From assembly GCA_016192455.1 (NCBI GenBank), contig JACPUC010000016.1, positions 16,305 through 80,304 on the forward strand: a stretch of 64,000 bases of DNA. The letters are read 5' to 3'. How positions within the stretch are numbered: position 1 is the first letter of the stretch; each line of letters starts with the position of its first letter. The notes beneath the pieces were generated by a model, which did not search any database, was not told where the DNA came from, and saw only the letters and a program-made list of their open reading frames with translations. Below are positions 9,020 to 20,273 of the stretch, one piece after another. The translations under genes and the position numbers were made by a program. The stretch is from Candidatus Tectimicrobiota bacterium. Its GTDB lineage: Bacteria; JACPUC01.

Positions 9020-9590
9020 GAGGCGCTCCTTTCGTCGAATTCGCCGCGGCTGGGGGAGATGGAGCCGGCTGGGGAAGAGGGTGCGACCCTCCTGAGAGGT
9101 GGCGGAGGGCTTCTGCCGCGGCAGCGCGCGGCTGCGCCGAGGACGCGGCCGCGTCGACCCGGGCGGGGGCTCTCTTAAGCCAGGGCTGCCCTTCCGGGGC
9201 GCCCTCTCAGAGTCGGGCCTTCGCAGCACCGGCGAGGAACCCGCACTTTATGCCTCAGCCTCTCTGGGCGTGGTAACCTGAGCCTGGCAACTCTGGCGTT
9301 GGAGAACGCCGCCGAAACCGCGACGGTGCCGCAAGGGGCGGGCCGGCACGATCGTCGTATCCCCACACCCCTGCCGCTGCGGCGTGACGACCTGCCGCTG
9401 TCCTGGCGCACTCACCCCGGCGCTTTCCAGACGCTCCGGCCCCAGCCGCGCACCACCAGCGCCAACGCAAGAACCGCGCAACCCGGCGTTCCTTCCCGCC
9501 TCGCGACAGAACGGTGCTCTCCGGCGCAGGAGAGAATTTTTTTCGCCTGGCCCGGCAGAATTTTGCTTCCTATCGTGTTGAGGCTCTCTA
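9020..9590. other. Intergenic region without recognised gene
   Basis: About 570 bases between the LivK-like gene and an AT-rich promoter-like box. GC content falls toward 9540-9600. Open frames here are low-complexity Arg/Pro/Ala sequences without family resemblance. I see no RNA gene, repeat or terminator. Confidence 0.5.
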
Positions 9591-9596
9591 TATAAT
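9591..9596 (+). promoter_or_regulatory. Perfect -10 hexamer in an AT-rich pocket
   Basis: TATAAT at 9591-9596 within CTCTATATAATTAG, an unusually AT-rich spot for this window. No convincing -35 lies 15-19 bases upstream, so activator dependence or another sigma factor is possible. The next gene on this strand starts about 375 bases downstream. Confidence 0.4.
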
Positions 9597-9602
9597 TAGA
9601 AC

Positions 9603-9972
9603 AAGGGATACTTGAGTTTCCCCGGCTGTTCTTCGTGGGAGGGGTAAGGTAACGGTCAGAGTTCAAGATTGGTCTTGGAAGTCAACCCCACCAGCGGTCA
9701 CGCAAGGTGTCCTGCGAAGATAGCGAGGTGTCTCCCTTGGAGGGTTTGTTGCGAGACCTGGCGGCCGGGAGCGGCCGACACCGACTCGAGTGCTCCCACG
9801 TCCGTACGCCAAGGAGGTCAAGCCGGGATCTTCCTTCGTCACCGGCGTGACCAGACGTCGTGAGCATCTGGGCAAGAGTGTTGAGTGCCGTCTAACTCCG
9901 GCGGGGGGGTTCCGCTTCCCCACGTGGTTAGGGGCGTTCAGGTCGCAGGTAAGTGCCGTGTTCATCCTTGGA
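9603..9972 (+). other. Long possible 5' leader of unknown class
   Basis: About 370 bases between the -10 box and the zinc-ribbon gene. Short hairpins are visible, such as GTCAC-CGGC-GTGAC near 9838-9851 and GGCCG-GGAG-CGGCC near 9760-9775. It matches no riboswitch consensus I know. The downstream reading frame stays open back to a GTG at 9790, but that part has no protein-like character. Confidence 0.3.
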
Positions 9973-10374
9973 GTGAAGTCGAGTGGCTTCAGCCGCAGCC
10001 ATGAATGTCCGCACTGCGGCAGCAGCAGTGTTTCGCGCTCCCATCGCACCCGCCGTGATTACCTCCTCTATGCGTATCGGGTGGCTCGCCTGATGCGTCC
10101 CTATCGCTGTCGTCGCTGCCACACCCGATTCTGGCAGCCGACCATGTCGCGGCGTCGCCTGATCGTCACCTACGTGGGGATCGTCGTGGTCTGTCTCCTC
10201 GCGGCCTTTGGCTCCTTCATGGTTTCGGATCAGTCTTCGACGATCTCGGCTGGCGCGTTCCGCTCGCTCGTCAGCCAAGAGGTCGAGAACCTTGCCGCTC
10301 CGGCTGCCGCGACTGCCCCGGGCGCTCCGGCCACTCCCGCGGTTCAACCGGCGGCGGCGCCGGCGAAACCTTAG
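9973..10374 (+). CDS. Zinc-ribbon membrane protein, uncharacterised
   Basis: About 133 residues. Near the N-terminus a four-Cys zinc ribbon is split as ECPHCGSS and YRCRRCHTRFW (CxxC, about 30 residues, CxxC), with a basic linker. One membrane segment follows (LIVTYVGIVVVCLLAAFGSFMV), then a short Ala/Pro-rich tail. The probable topology is a cytoplasmic ribbon, one membrane pass and an external low-complexity tail. The start is uncertain: GTG at 9973 gives VKSSGFSRSHECPHCG, and GTG at 9958 adds five residues and has a weak AGG upstream. I do not recognise a named family. It stands alone on its strand behind a long leader. Confidence 0.65.
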   Translation: MKSSGFSRSHECPHCGSSSVSRSHRTRRDYLLYAYRVARLMRPYRCRRCHTRFWQPTMSRRRLIVTYVGIVVVCLLAAFGSFMVSDQSSTISAGAFRSLVSQEVENLAAPAAATAPGAPATPAVQPAAAPAKP

Positions 10375-10461
10375 CAGAGCCGCGGCAGCCCGAGCTGCTG
10401 GCGCCGCGGCGTTCCTCCTCCTGGGTGGAGGCCTCATTCGTCGCCGCAGCATGGCGGTGAG

Positions 10462-12129
10462 TTACGAGCCGCTCTTCGCTCCGGCCGCGGCGAGCCTCGT
10501 CTGGATGTCTCTGCGCAGGGCGTTCTTGTCCACCTTGCCGATATTGGTGAGGGGAAAGTTCTCCACATACTCAAGGCGCTCGGGGAGTTTGAACTTGGCG
10601 ATGCCCTTGCCGATGAGGAACGTCCCCAGCTCGCTCAGCGAGGGGCGCGCCGCGCCGCGTGGGATCACGTAGGCGCACACTCTCTCTCCGAAACGGGCGT
10701 CCGGCATGCCGACCACGGCGACATCCTCCACCGCCTCGTGAGTCAGCAGCAGCTCCTCCACCTCGACCGCGCTGATGTTCTCCCCGCCTCGAATGATGAC
10801 ATCCTTCTTGCGACCGGTGATCTGTAGGTAGCCCTCCGGCGTGAACCGCGCCATGTCGCCGGTGCAGAGGAAGCCATCCGGTGTGAAGGCGGTGCGATTC
10901 ACCTCGGGAACCCGGTAGTAGCCGCGGATGGTATGCGGGCAGCGCCACAGGAGCTCCCCCTCCGCACCGGGCGCCACCGGATTCCCATCATCATCAACGA
11001 TCCGCAGCTCTGCCTCGGGGCTGTCTGGCCGTCCCACAGTGGTGGCGCTCACCTCAAAGGGGTCCTCCGGGCGCGTCGTGCTGATGGGTCCCTCAGCCAT
11101 CCCGAAGGTGTTGAGCGTCACCGCCCCCATCTTCTCCTTCAACCCCCGCACCAGCTCCTCCGCGACGTGCGCGGCGCCGCAACAGACATGGCGGAAGGAG
11201 GAGAAATCCGTGCTGCCGAGAGCTGGGGATTCCAGCATCGCCACGACCTGGGTGGGCACGAAGATGGAGGTGGAGATGCGCTCGCGCTCGATCAGCTCGA
11301 AGGTCGCCTCGGCGGTGAAGTGATCCAGGAGCACCAGCTTGGCGCCCTGGTACACGGAGATCATGAGGCCGCCAAGGAGGGCGGCGTTGTGAGCAATCGG
11401 CGTGATCGCCAGGTACGAGGTGGTATGATCCCGCCGCCAAGTCGCGCCCCAGTCGCGGGCATTGCAGATGTAGTCGTTATGGGTGCGTGGCACCAGCTTC
11501 GGGTCGGCCGTGGTGCCGCCCGTGGTCAGGAGCACGGCAACATCCATGGGGTCCGGACGCAGCGCAGCCAAGCACGAGGCGGCGTTGGAGCCGCCGCGGC
11601 TTGCGTGGGTGAGCATCCGGCGCACATCGACCCAGCCCGCCGGCACCTCGTCACCCACCATGATGAGGTGGGCGAGGCTCGGCACCTGCCGGCGAATCTC
11701 GGCGGCCAACGGCGCGTAGTCGAAGCGCCGGAAGTGATCAGGCATCACCAGGGCCACCGCCTCGCTAAGCCGGCCCATGTAGATGAGCTCGCGCTGCCGG
11801 TGCGGCGGCAGGGCCATGACGCTGATGGCCCCCATCTTGGCGAGCGCGAAGTAGAGGATCTCGAACTCCGCCCAGTTGGGAAGCTGCACCAGGACGCGAT
11901 CGCCCCTGCCGATCCCCAGCTCGGCGAGCTGCAGGGCGAGGCGGTTAGCCGCATCACGGAGCCCTGCGTAGGTAAGGCGTTGGCGGTGGTCCACCACTGC
12001 TTCCGCGGCCGGGGAGCGCGCCGCCGCGGCATCGAGCAGATCGCCCAGCGTCCGCTGCTCCCAGAAGCCCTTCTCCACGTAGGCTCGTGCCAGCTCCGCG
12101 GGATAGGGAGTGACCCCGTCGAGTGCCAC
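10462..12129 (-). CDS. Aryl-adenylating AMP-binding ligase, DhbE/EntE-like
   Basis: A 555-residue ANL-superfamily enzyme. Motifs are the phosphate loop LLTTGGTTADPKLVPRTH, A5-like NTFGMAEG, the STGD-type motif FLCTGDMARF, hinge ITGRKKDVIIRGGENIS and the C-terminal catalytic Lys in LTNIGKVDKNALRRDI. The stretch LAITPIAHNAAL resembles the acyl-pocket region of 2,3-dihydroxybenzoate-AMP ligases. It should adenylate an aryl or similar carboxylic acid. No carrier protein or siderophore gene is adjacent, so a catabolic aryl-CoA ligase is equally possible. The GTG start at 12129 follows AGGAGGGAA by a good distance. Confidence 0.85.
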   Translation of the reverse strand: MALDGVTPYPAELARAYVEKGFWEQRTLGDLLDAAAARSPAAEAVVDHRQRLTYAGLRDAANRLALQLAELGIGRGDRVLVQLPNWAEFEILYFALAKMGAISVMALPPHRQRELIYMGRLSEAVALVMPDHFRRFDYAPLAAEIRRQVPSLAHLIMVGDEVPAGWVDVRRMLTHASRGGSNAASCLAALRPDPMDVAVLLTTGGTTADPKLVPRTHNDYICNARDWGATWRRDHTTSYLAITPIAHNAALLGGLMISVYQGAKLVLLDHFTAEATFELIERERISTSIFVPTQVVAMLESPALGSTDFSSFRHVCCGAAHVAEELVRGLKEKMGAVTLNTFGMAEGPISTTRPEDPFEVSATTVGRPDSPEAELRIVDDDGNPVAPGAEGELLWRCPHTIRGYYRVPEVNRTAFTPDGFLCTGDMARFTPEGYLQITGRKKDVIIRGGENISAVEVEELLLTHEAVEDVAVVGMPDARFGERVCAYVIPRGAARPSLSELGTFLIGKGIAKFKLPERLEYVENFPLTNIGKVDKNALRRDIQTRLAAAGAKSGS

Positions 12130-12329
12130 GCTGCTTCCCTCCTACGCTCCCTGCCACCTTGCCTGTTGCCGGGGGGAACTTCTTCCCATCATACCGAAAG
12201 GGGCGGAGAATAGGTAGTCGGGCCGCGGGGACGGGGGAAAGGGTTCGGAGGAGCAGGAGCCCTCAACGGCTGGGCAGGGGGCGCGGTGCGATAGCGCCTA
12301 GGGAAGGAGCTGTTGATGACACGGCTGCG

Positions 12330-14693
12330 CTAACGCGGCGGGATGTCGATGATAATATCGGCGGTCGCCACTCCGTTCGTGGTGAGGACCGCGTAGGTGT
12401 ACGTGGCGGAGGTCCCCGGCGGAAATTCAAGCCGCCTGAGTGTGAAGGTGTAGCGGCGGCCAGTCGCATCCCGGCGATACTCCGTGACGAAGTGGATCGG
12501 CAGCACTTCGCCTTCGAGGATGAGGCGGTCATCCACGATCTCGGTGCGGGTAAAGGGGACCTCGATCGAAAAGACGAGGTCCACGGGCGCGGCTGAGGTG
12601 ATGAGCTCCTGACTGATCGTCAGCTTGAGTTCACGCGCCGGCGGTGGTGGCGGGGGCGGGGGAGGAGGCGGCGCTGCCGCCAGGACGGTCTCGGGCTCAA
12701 CCTCTGCGTTTCGGGGCGGCGCGTTAGCCGTCTGGCCGCCCTCCTCCGCACCTGGCTCGGCTATCGGCGCCTCCGCTACCGGCTCCGGCGGCGGCTCCAC
12801 GCCCTCGACGCTGAAGACCAGGACGCGACGATCGCCGATGAGCATTGCGAAGACGCCGTCATCATGGGAGAGGGCGCCGGCGGCGAAACCGGCCTCGGTC
12901 AAGTCGAACATCGCGACGACGGCGTCGGCAGCGTTCCCCGCGGCGAGGGCGCGCCGCGGCGCCACGGCGTAGAGACGATCATGCCCCTGCGGGGCCGCGC
13001 TGCGCTCGGCAAGCCAGAGGAGCGCGCCGTCCCAGGCCAGGCCGACGATCTCGCGCCCAGCCCGCCAGGCGTGCGGAGCAAGGAACCATCCCCGGCGCTC
13101 GAAGCGCGTCGCATCGACCTCGACCACGCGGTCCAGGGCGCCAAACTCGGGACGGCCCCGTTCGAGGATCCACAGCCGCGAGCCATTCGTGGCCAAGAGG
13201 CCCGGTGTGTGGCTCGGCGCGAAGAGGCCGAAGTCGGGTCCCCCCTCTCGGAAGCGCAGGTCGCGGAGGTCGCGGCGGCGCAGGCGGCCGCTCAGCGCGT
13301 CCACGGTGAGGAGCGCATCCGCCGAGATATCCAGGTCGCTCACCGGCCGCGACGCGCCCTCCTCGTCCGCCAGGTCCAAGGTCCGCAGGATGGCGCGGTT
13401 GCGCAGCACGAAGGTGCCCGTCGGCGCCTGGAACCCCTCCTCAAGATCGACCGCAAAAAGCCGGTTGGTGCCCTCCGTGTCCTGGCCGGTGACGTAGAGG
13501 GTATTCCCAAGCTTTGTCAGGCGATTCGCCCGCACGCTGGAGGGCAGGAGGTAGGCGATCTCTTGCACGAGCCTGGGGAGGCTCGCCCCCGATGTCGCCG
13601 CGGCCGTGCGCTCGTCCTGCGGTCCACTTGCCGCTGCGTCCTCAGCCGCAACGCTCGCCCGCACGGCGACAAGGTCGACCCGCGCCTGCGGCGGTGTCGG
13701 CGAGGGCCCCCCTGGCAGGAGTCTGACGCGCAGGAACCACTGGCGCAGCCTGGAGATATCCGCGCGCCCGGCGCGGGGCGCAAGGCGGTTGTCCAGCACC
13801 TCCGTCGCCCCCTCGGAGAGCGCCACGCCGGTCAGGGGATCGAGGAGAAGGCGGTAGCCGGCTGCGGGGGCGACGCTGGGGGTGGGGCCGCCGCCGCGGT
13901 TCTCCAGGAGCACGACGCAGCTCCCGAGCTCCGTGCAGTCCGGGGCGGCGGGCGGATCAACGAGACGCTCGGCCAGCTCCACCCGCACCGCGGCGTTGCG
14001 CGCCACACTCCCGATGGCGACCTCGAGAGTCACCGGCAGCTCACCGCGCAGGTCCTGCCGTGCTGCAAGCGTGATGGAAGCAGGCGCCTCGCCGGGAGCC
14101 GCGGCTGCGAGCTCCAGGGTGATCCCCCCGGCCGCACTCCGCAGCCCGGCACTCCCTGCCGGCCCCTCCAGGCTCCAGGTCTGCGGCGACAGGGAGTCGC
14201 CCCGAAAAGCATCGTCAAGGAGCAGGCGGCGCGATGCTCCCTGGGGCTCGAAGACGCGCAGCAGGGGGAGTGAGACGGCGACGGTGGTATCCTCGTTTAC
14301 GACGAGGCCCGTCTGGGTGCGCCGCGCGAAGCCGTTGGCGTGCGCGTGCACCACCACGTCGCCGGGTGGGACGAGGAGGAAGAAGAAGCCCTCATTATCT
14401 GTCCGCGTCGACTGCCCGTCGCTCGTGACGACGCTGGCCCCTTCGATCGGGGCGCCGCCGGCGTTCTCGAGGACGAAACCGGCCACCGCGCTTACCGCTT
14501 GCGACCCGGCTTCAGGCGCCGCCGCCGCGCTGCCCAGGATCAGCAGGAGCAGGCAGAGGCCGGCACGGACGCACCGCCTGGGGCGTCGCCGCAGGACCTC
14601 TGCCGCAACGAGGTGCTGGCCGCCAACGTGATGGGCCACCGTCGAACCCTTCGAACCACTCAGGAGCGGTTCTCCTCCTGCCTCCGGAGACAT
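12330..14693 (-). CDS. Large exported protein with carboxypeptidase-regulatory-like domain and Pro-rich linker
   Basis: A 787-residue protein not assignable to a named family. An N-terminal extension is followed by a hydrophobic signal segment (about residues 42-60, VRAGLCLLLLILGSAAAA). Residues about 65-135 resemble a carboxypeptidase-regulatory/CNA-B-like beta-sandwich (GAPIEGASVVTSDGQSTRTD then GFFFLLVPPGDVVVHA). The middle (about 390-650) has repeated beta-rich units such as RLTKLGNTLYVTGQD and ATNGSRLWILERG, suggesting a propeller. A run of 12 prolines (codons near 12635-12675) leads to a final beta-rich domain ending in IIIDIPPR. It is probably periplasmic or surface-exposed; no catalytic motif is evident. 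An in-frame GTG further in could be the true start. Confidence 0.75.
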   Translation of the reverse strand: MSPEAGGEPLLSGSKGSTVAHHVGGQHLVAAEVLRRRPRRCVRAGLCLLLLILGSAAAAPEAGSQAVSAVAGFVLENAGGAPIEGASVVTSDGQSTRTDNEGFFFLLVPPGDVVVHAHANGFARRTQTGLVVNEDTTVAVSLPLLRVFEPQGASRRLLLDDAFRGDSLSPQTWSLEGPAGSAGLRSAAGGITLELAAAAPGEAPASITLAARQDLRGELPVTLEVAIGSVARNAAVRVELAERLVDPPAAPDCTELGSCVVLLENRGGGPTPSVAPAAGYRLLLDPLTGVALSEGATEVLDNRLAPRAGRADISRLRQWFLRVRLLPGGPSPTPPQARVDLVAVRASVAAEDAAASGPQDERTAAATSGASLPRLVQEIAYLLPSSVRANRLTKLGNTLYVTGQDTEGTNRLFAVDLEEGFQAPTGTFVLRNRAILRTLDLADEEGASRPVSDLDISADALLTVDALSGRLRRRDLRDLRFREGGPDFGLFAPSHTPGLLATNGSRLWILERGRPEFGALDRVVEVDATRFERRGWFLAPHAWRAGREIVGLAWDGALLWLAERSAAPQGHDRLYAVAPRRALAAGNAADAVVAMFDLTEAGFAAGALSHDDGVFAMLIGDRRVLVFSVEGVEPPPEPVAEAPIAEPGAEEGGQTANAPPRNAEVEPETVLAAAPPPPPPPPPPPARELKLTISQELITSAAPVDLVFSIEVPFTRTEIVDDRLILEGEVLPIHFVTEYRRDATGRRYTFTLRRLEFPPGTSATYTYAVLTTNGVATADIIIDIPPR

Positions 14694-14947
14694 CTCGCCC
14701 CCGCTCCGGCCGCCCTGCGGCGGGCCGCCGGCGCCGGTGGCGCTGCCCGCATGAGGTTGGCTGCCGCGGTGGGATCAGGCCGCGGCAGCCGGGGCAACCC
14801 ATAGGGGTGAAGGGGAAGAGTATGGGTCACCCGTGAGACCTGACGGCAGCATGCCCCGGCGCGGCGCCGCCGCCGCGCGGAGGAAGGCTCACCTGGGATG
14901 TCTGCAACGCGGCAGACACTCCCGCTCAGCTCCTTCCCGCCTCTGCT

Positions 14948-15937
14948 TTATGCTTGGAGATCGTAGCATTTCAGCTTGTTGTAGAGCGTTTTTAAGCCGA
15001 TGCCAAGGATCTTGGCGGTTCGCGTCTTGTTGCCGTTCTGGTGCTTCAGAACCCGCAGGATGTGACGCCGCTCAACCTCGGCCAGCGGCAGCGTCTCCTC
15101 ATCGACGCGGCGCATGCTCAGCGAGGCAAAGCGGATGTGCGGCGGCAGCTCGTGGAGGCCGACGCGGCCATGCTCCGTCACCACGCGCAGGTGCTCGAGC
15201 AGGTTCTGCAGCTCGCGCACATTTCCGGGCCAGTGGTAGTGCTGCAGCGTGTGCAGCGCCTCGGGGGAGAGCTTCAACGGAGGACGGCCAAGCTCGCCGC
15301 GCGCCAAGAGGAAATGCTCGACAAGCACCGGGATGTCGCTCAGGCGCTGCCGCAACGCCGGCACCTGCAGCGCCACCACATTAAGCCGATAGTAGAGGTC
15401 CTCGCGGAAGCGTCCCGCCTCCACCTCGGCGGTTAAGTCCTTATTCGTCGCCGCGATCACCCGCACGTTGACATGCCGCGTCTTCGTGCTCCCCAGGCGG
15501 CGAATCTCACCCGATTGCAGGACGCGCAACAGCTTCACCTGCATGGGGGGGGTCAGCTCGCCAACCTCGTCGAGGAAGAGGCTGCCGCGGTCCGCCGCTT
15601 CGAAGAGCCCCTGCGTGCTGGCGACCGCGCCAGTAAAGGAGCCCCGCTCATGGCCGAAGAGTTCGCTCTCCATCACGGTCTCTTGCAGGGCCCCGCAGTT
15701 CAACGTGACGAAGGGGCCTTCGCGGCGCTCACTCAGGCTGTGCAGGATCTGCGCCACCAGCTCTTTGCCGGTGCCGCTCTCGCCCTGAATGAGCACCGTG
15801 ACATCCTTTGGCGCCAGTTTCGGCAGCAACCGCCACAGCTCTTGCATGGCAGGGCTGCTGCCGATCATCTGCACCGGCGGCGCATCGTGGCGCTGGCGCC
15901 GTTGCAAAACATTTTCGAAGGGAACGACGTTCGCCAT
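14948..15937 (-). CDS. Sigma-54-dependent activator lacking a sensory domain
   Basis: A 329-residue protein made of an AAA+ domain and a Fis-type helix-turn-helix, with only about 30 residues ahead of the AAA+ domain, as in PspF-like activators. Motifs are Walker A GESGTGKE, sigma-54 loop GSFTGA (15626-15643, a conservative variant of GAFTGA), Walker B GSLFLDEVGE, the arginine-finger region FREDLYYRLNVVALQVP and DNA-binding helix NKTRTAKILGIGLKTLYNKLK. The ATG at 15937 follows GAGAGGCGGG. It is divergent from a region carrying inverted repeats and a -24/-12 promoter, so it may activate the RsbW/STAS genes. Without a receiver domain it probably needs control by abundance or a partner protein. 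Confidence 0.92.
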   Translation of the reverse strand: MANVVPFENVLQRRQRHDAPPVQMIGSSPAMQELWRLLPKLAPKDVTVLIQGESGTGKELVAQILHSLSERREGPFVTLNCGALQETVMESELFGHERGSFTGAVASTQGLFEAADRGSLFLDEVGELTPPMQVKLLRVLQSGEIRRLGSTKTRHVNVRVIAATNKDLTAEVEAGRFREDLYYRLNVVALQVPALRQRLSDIPVLVEHFLLARGELGRPPLKLSPEALHTLQHYHWPGNVRELQNLLEHLRVVTEHGRVGLHELPPHIRFASLSMRRVDEETLPLAEVERRHILRVLKHQNGNKTRTAKILGIGLKTLYNKLKCYDLQA

Positions 15938-16188
15938 CCCGCCTCTCCCACGGAGCCTGCCAAGGAATCTCCATCGCGCCCTGGCTTCGAATCGCATCGT
16001 CTCGTCGCCCGTCCCAAAGCAAGCAGAATGCCATCACTCTCCGCCCTCGCAAATCGACCCGGAAGAATCCCAGGAAATCCATGGAACTCCTTGTTATGTA
16101 TAGAGTAACATTTTCAACTCGGAGAACTGCAGCAGACGGCGCTTGGGAGAGCCAGGGGGAGCAAAGGCGGCAGCAACGCAGCTCCTCC

Positions 16189-16304
16189 GCAACTTTTGTT
16201 GCAACTCGCTGGCCCGCGCTCGAGAGAATCGTGAAACCAATTGAAACTTCACGAGGTTTCACTTCCACCAAAAGTTGTCGCAAGCGGCAACAAAAGTTGT
16301 TGCC
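16189..16304. promoter_or_regulatory. Cluster of GCAAC/GTTGC inverted repeats, probable enhancer sites
   Basis: Three related dyads: GCAAC-TTTT-GTTGC (16189-16202), GTTGTCGC-AA-GCGGCAAC (16274-16291, one mismatch) and GGCAACAA-AAG-TTGTTGCC (16286-16304, perfect). A further pair, GTGAAAC (16231-16237) and GTTTCAC (16256-16262), lies between them. They sit about 130-240 bases upstream of the -24/-12 promoter at 16431, the usual distance for activator-binding sites, and next to an activator gene with a Fis-type DNA-binding domain. Confidence 0.6.
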
Positions 16305-16430
16305 TTGGACGTTCGCGGCGGCTACACTGTTGCCGTGGCGTGCCTCACCTGGCTCGGATGCCGGCGGCGGCGCACTCCTCGCCACCGAAGGGGAGTTTTC
16401 CGCCGCGGCGGACGGCGGCGGCGCTGTGGC

Positions 16431-16447
16431 TTGGCGCGGAAGTTGCA
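16431..16447 (+). promoter_or_regulatory. Sigma-54 (-24/-12) promoter upstream of the RsbW-like gene
   Basis: TTGGCGCGGAAGTTGCA matches YTGGCRCGNNNNTTGCW, with GG and GC exactly 10 bases apart. Transcription would start near 16459, about 158 bases before the kinase ATG. The remainder of the 15938-16616 gap shows no other gene. Confidence 0.65.
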
Positions 16448-16616
16448 CCACGAAGCGGCAATCCTCCCGACGAGGTGCGAGGGAGAAGTCCGCGGGGGTT
16501 CCTGCGGCGGTGTGCGTCGTCCGGTTGCGCGGCCCCCAACCTGGCGGAAGTCTCGTCGGTGGGGCAGGCGCGGCGGCGCGCCGTGGATAGGGTCGCGAGC
16601 TCTGCGAGGTAGGCGT

Positions 16617-17126
16617 ATGCCATCCTCTCCGGTCGGCGATCATCCCCCGCTCCCTTCTCCCCTGGTGTTGCTTCGCCTTCCCAGCGATTTTCGCTTCGAG
16701 CGGGTTGCTGTCGACACGGTCACCAGCCTGGCCCGGCAGCTTCGCTTCCCGCACGAGAAAGTGGAAATCCTCAGGACCGCCGTGGGAGAGGCCTATCTCA
16801 ACGCCATCGAGCACGGCAACCGTCGGGACGCCGCGTCGGAGGTGGAAATCTCGTTCGTCGTCGAGGATGGCCAGCTCACCGTGCTGGTGCGGGACGGCGG
16901 CCATGGCTTCGATCTGCAGCGCCTCCCCTCCCCCTGCCTGGAGGAGAAGCTTGCCGGGCACTCGCCGGCGCGCGGCTGGGGGCTCTTCCTCATGCGCGCC
17001 CTGGTGGATGACCTGCGCGTGGATCACTCCGCCACGGGCGGGAATCGCCTCATCATCGTCGTGCGCCGTCAAGCGGGCGAGGGGGCCATGGGAGGAGCGC
17101 CGCCGGCGCGGCCCGGCCTTCCCTAG
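16617..17126 (+). CDS. RsbW/SpoIIAB-type serine kinase (anti-sigma factor-like ATPase)
   Basis: A 169-residue HATPase_c domain of the anti-sigma kinase type. The N-box is VGEAYLNAIEHGNR, the G1 region is VLVRDGGHGFD and the G2-like region is ARGWGLFLMRALVDDLRV. In partner switching such kinases bind a sigma factor or other target and phosphorylate a STAS protein; the STAS gene follows 152 bases downstream. The ATG at 16617 is preferred because the longer upstream frame is Arg-rich and unlike the family. It lies behind a sigma-54-type promoter, an unusual arrangement for an rsb-type gene. No sigma factor gene is nearby, so its target is unknown. Confidence 0.88.
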   Translation: MPSSPVGDHPPLPSPLVLLRLPSDFRFERVAVDTVTSLARQLRFPHEKVEILRTAVGEAYLNAIEHGNRRDAASEVEISFVVEDGQLTVLVRDGGHGFDLQRLPSPCLEEKLAGHSPARGWGLFLMRALVDDLRVDHSATGGNRLIIVVRRQAGEGAMGGAPPARPGLP

Positions 17127-17210
17127 CCCCACGGGGAGGGACCCCGGCGGGCGCATGAGGTGGGCGACAAAGCGACCCCCCGGATGAAACCCGGGCCGCG
17201 GCAGCGCTTG

Positions 17211-17225
17211 TGGGGAGATTCTTGC
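17211..17225 (+). promoter_or_regulatory. Weak -24/-12-like element before the STAS gene
   Basis: TGG at 17211-17213 and TTGC at 17222-17225 are correctly spaced (GG, 10 bases, GC), but the -24 part reads TGGGGA instead of TGGCAC. It is 54 bases upstream of the STAS start codon. Confidence 0.25.
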
Positions 17226-17278
17226 GCCTCACGCGGCAGCCGTCGCGCTGCCTCCAGCCGAACCCAGCGAGGAAGGCC

Positions 17279-17632
17279 ATGAGCAACGAGTTCCACATCG
17301 AGGTCCAGCGCACCGCCAACGGCCCGCTCCTGCGGTTGCGCGGCGATATCACCGCCTTTGCTGAAGCGCGCTTCGATGAGGCCGTGCAGCCGCTGCTCAA
17401 GGAGGGCTGCGCGCAGATGGTGCTCGATTTCAGCGGCGTTGACTACATCAACAGCGCCGGCATCGCGGTGCTCATCGCCCTCGTCTCCGCCATGAAGGAG
17501 CGCAACGGCGACCTGGCGGCCATCGGCCTCTCCCCGCACTACGAGAAGATCTTCACCATGGTTGGGCTGACGCAGTATATCAAGGTGCGCGGGCGATCCG
17601 CCGATGCCTCAGCCACAGATGGCCCTGCCTGA
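17279..17632 (+). CDS. STAS-domain anti-anti-sigma factor
   Basis: A 117-residue single STAS domain. The phosphorylation-site loop reads MVLDFSGVDYINSAGIAVLI, in which the Ser of NSAG aligns with the regulatory Ser of SpoIIAA/RsbV. The C-terminal helix region is HYEKIFTMVGLTQYIKV. In its unphosphorylated form it would bind the RsbW-like kinase encoded upstream; phosphorylation by that kinase and removal of the phosphate by the PP2C-type phosphatase encoded at 21.8-23.8 kb would form a switch. The ATG at 17279 follows GAGGAAGG. Confidence 0.9.
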   Translation: MSNEFHIEVQRTANGPLLRLRGDITAFAEARFDEAVQPLLKEGCAQMVLDFSGVDYINSAGIAVLIALVSAMKERNGDLAAIGLSPHYEKIFTMVGLTQYIKVRGRSADASATDGPA

Positions 17633-17838
17633 GACTGCCCGGCCATCTCCACCTGGAGCTTGCAGACGAGTCCGCCCGAGGTTCGGCCCAAGGTTGAGGC
17701 TGGCGGGCCGATGGAAGAAGTCATGATCGACAGCGGCACGCCCTCCCCGCGGGGATTCCGGTCATCCGCAGCAAGCAGCTTCGCCGTTGCCGCTGCGGGA
17801 GACTCCCTGCTGCGCGCGCGTGCCTTCAGGTGCCTCGC

Positions 17839-20055
<2,217 letters not shown>

Positions 20056-20105
20056 GGGCGGCGCATCCTGCCGCGCCGCGCCCTCCCCGTCCTCGAGCCT
20101 CTACC

Positions 20106-20134
20106 TTGAGCCTGGAGGCACTCCACGCTAGAGT
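20106..20134 (+). promoter_or_regulatory. Possible sigma-70 promoter for the exported-protein/RsbU/barrel operon
   Basis: -35 TTGAGC (20106-20111), a 17-base spacer and -10 TAGAGT (20129-20134), each 4 of 6 matches. It sits in the short gap after the GAF regulator. Confidence 0.35.
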
Positions 20135-20273
20135 AGGATGAGGCTACGGCGAATCCCGGCGAGGCGCCGTGGCGCGCTGCACCCTGGTGCCGCCCGCGCC
20201 GGCGGTCCGTCCTTTCGCCCCGCTCTGGAGCCTCGAGCGCTCCCGTGCCGCTGACGATGTGGGGGAAAGCCAG

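Noticed and set aside
9790..9972. N-terminal extension of the zinc-ribbon protein
   Set aside because: The frame is open, but the 61 extra residues have no protein-like pattern, and the segment looks like untranslated leader.
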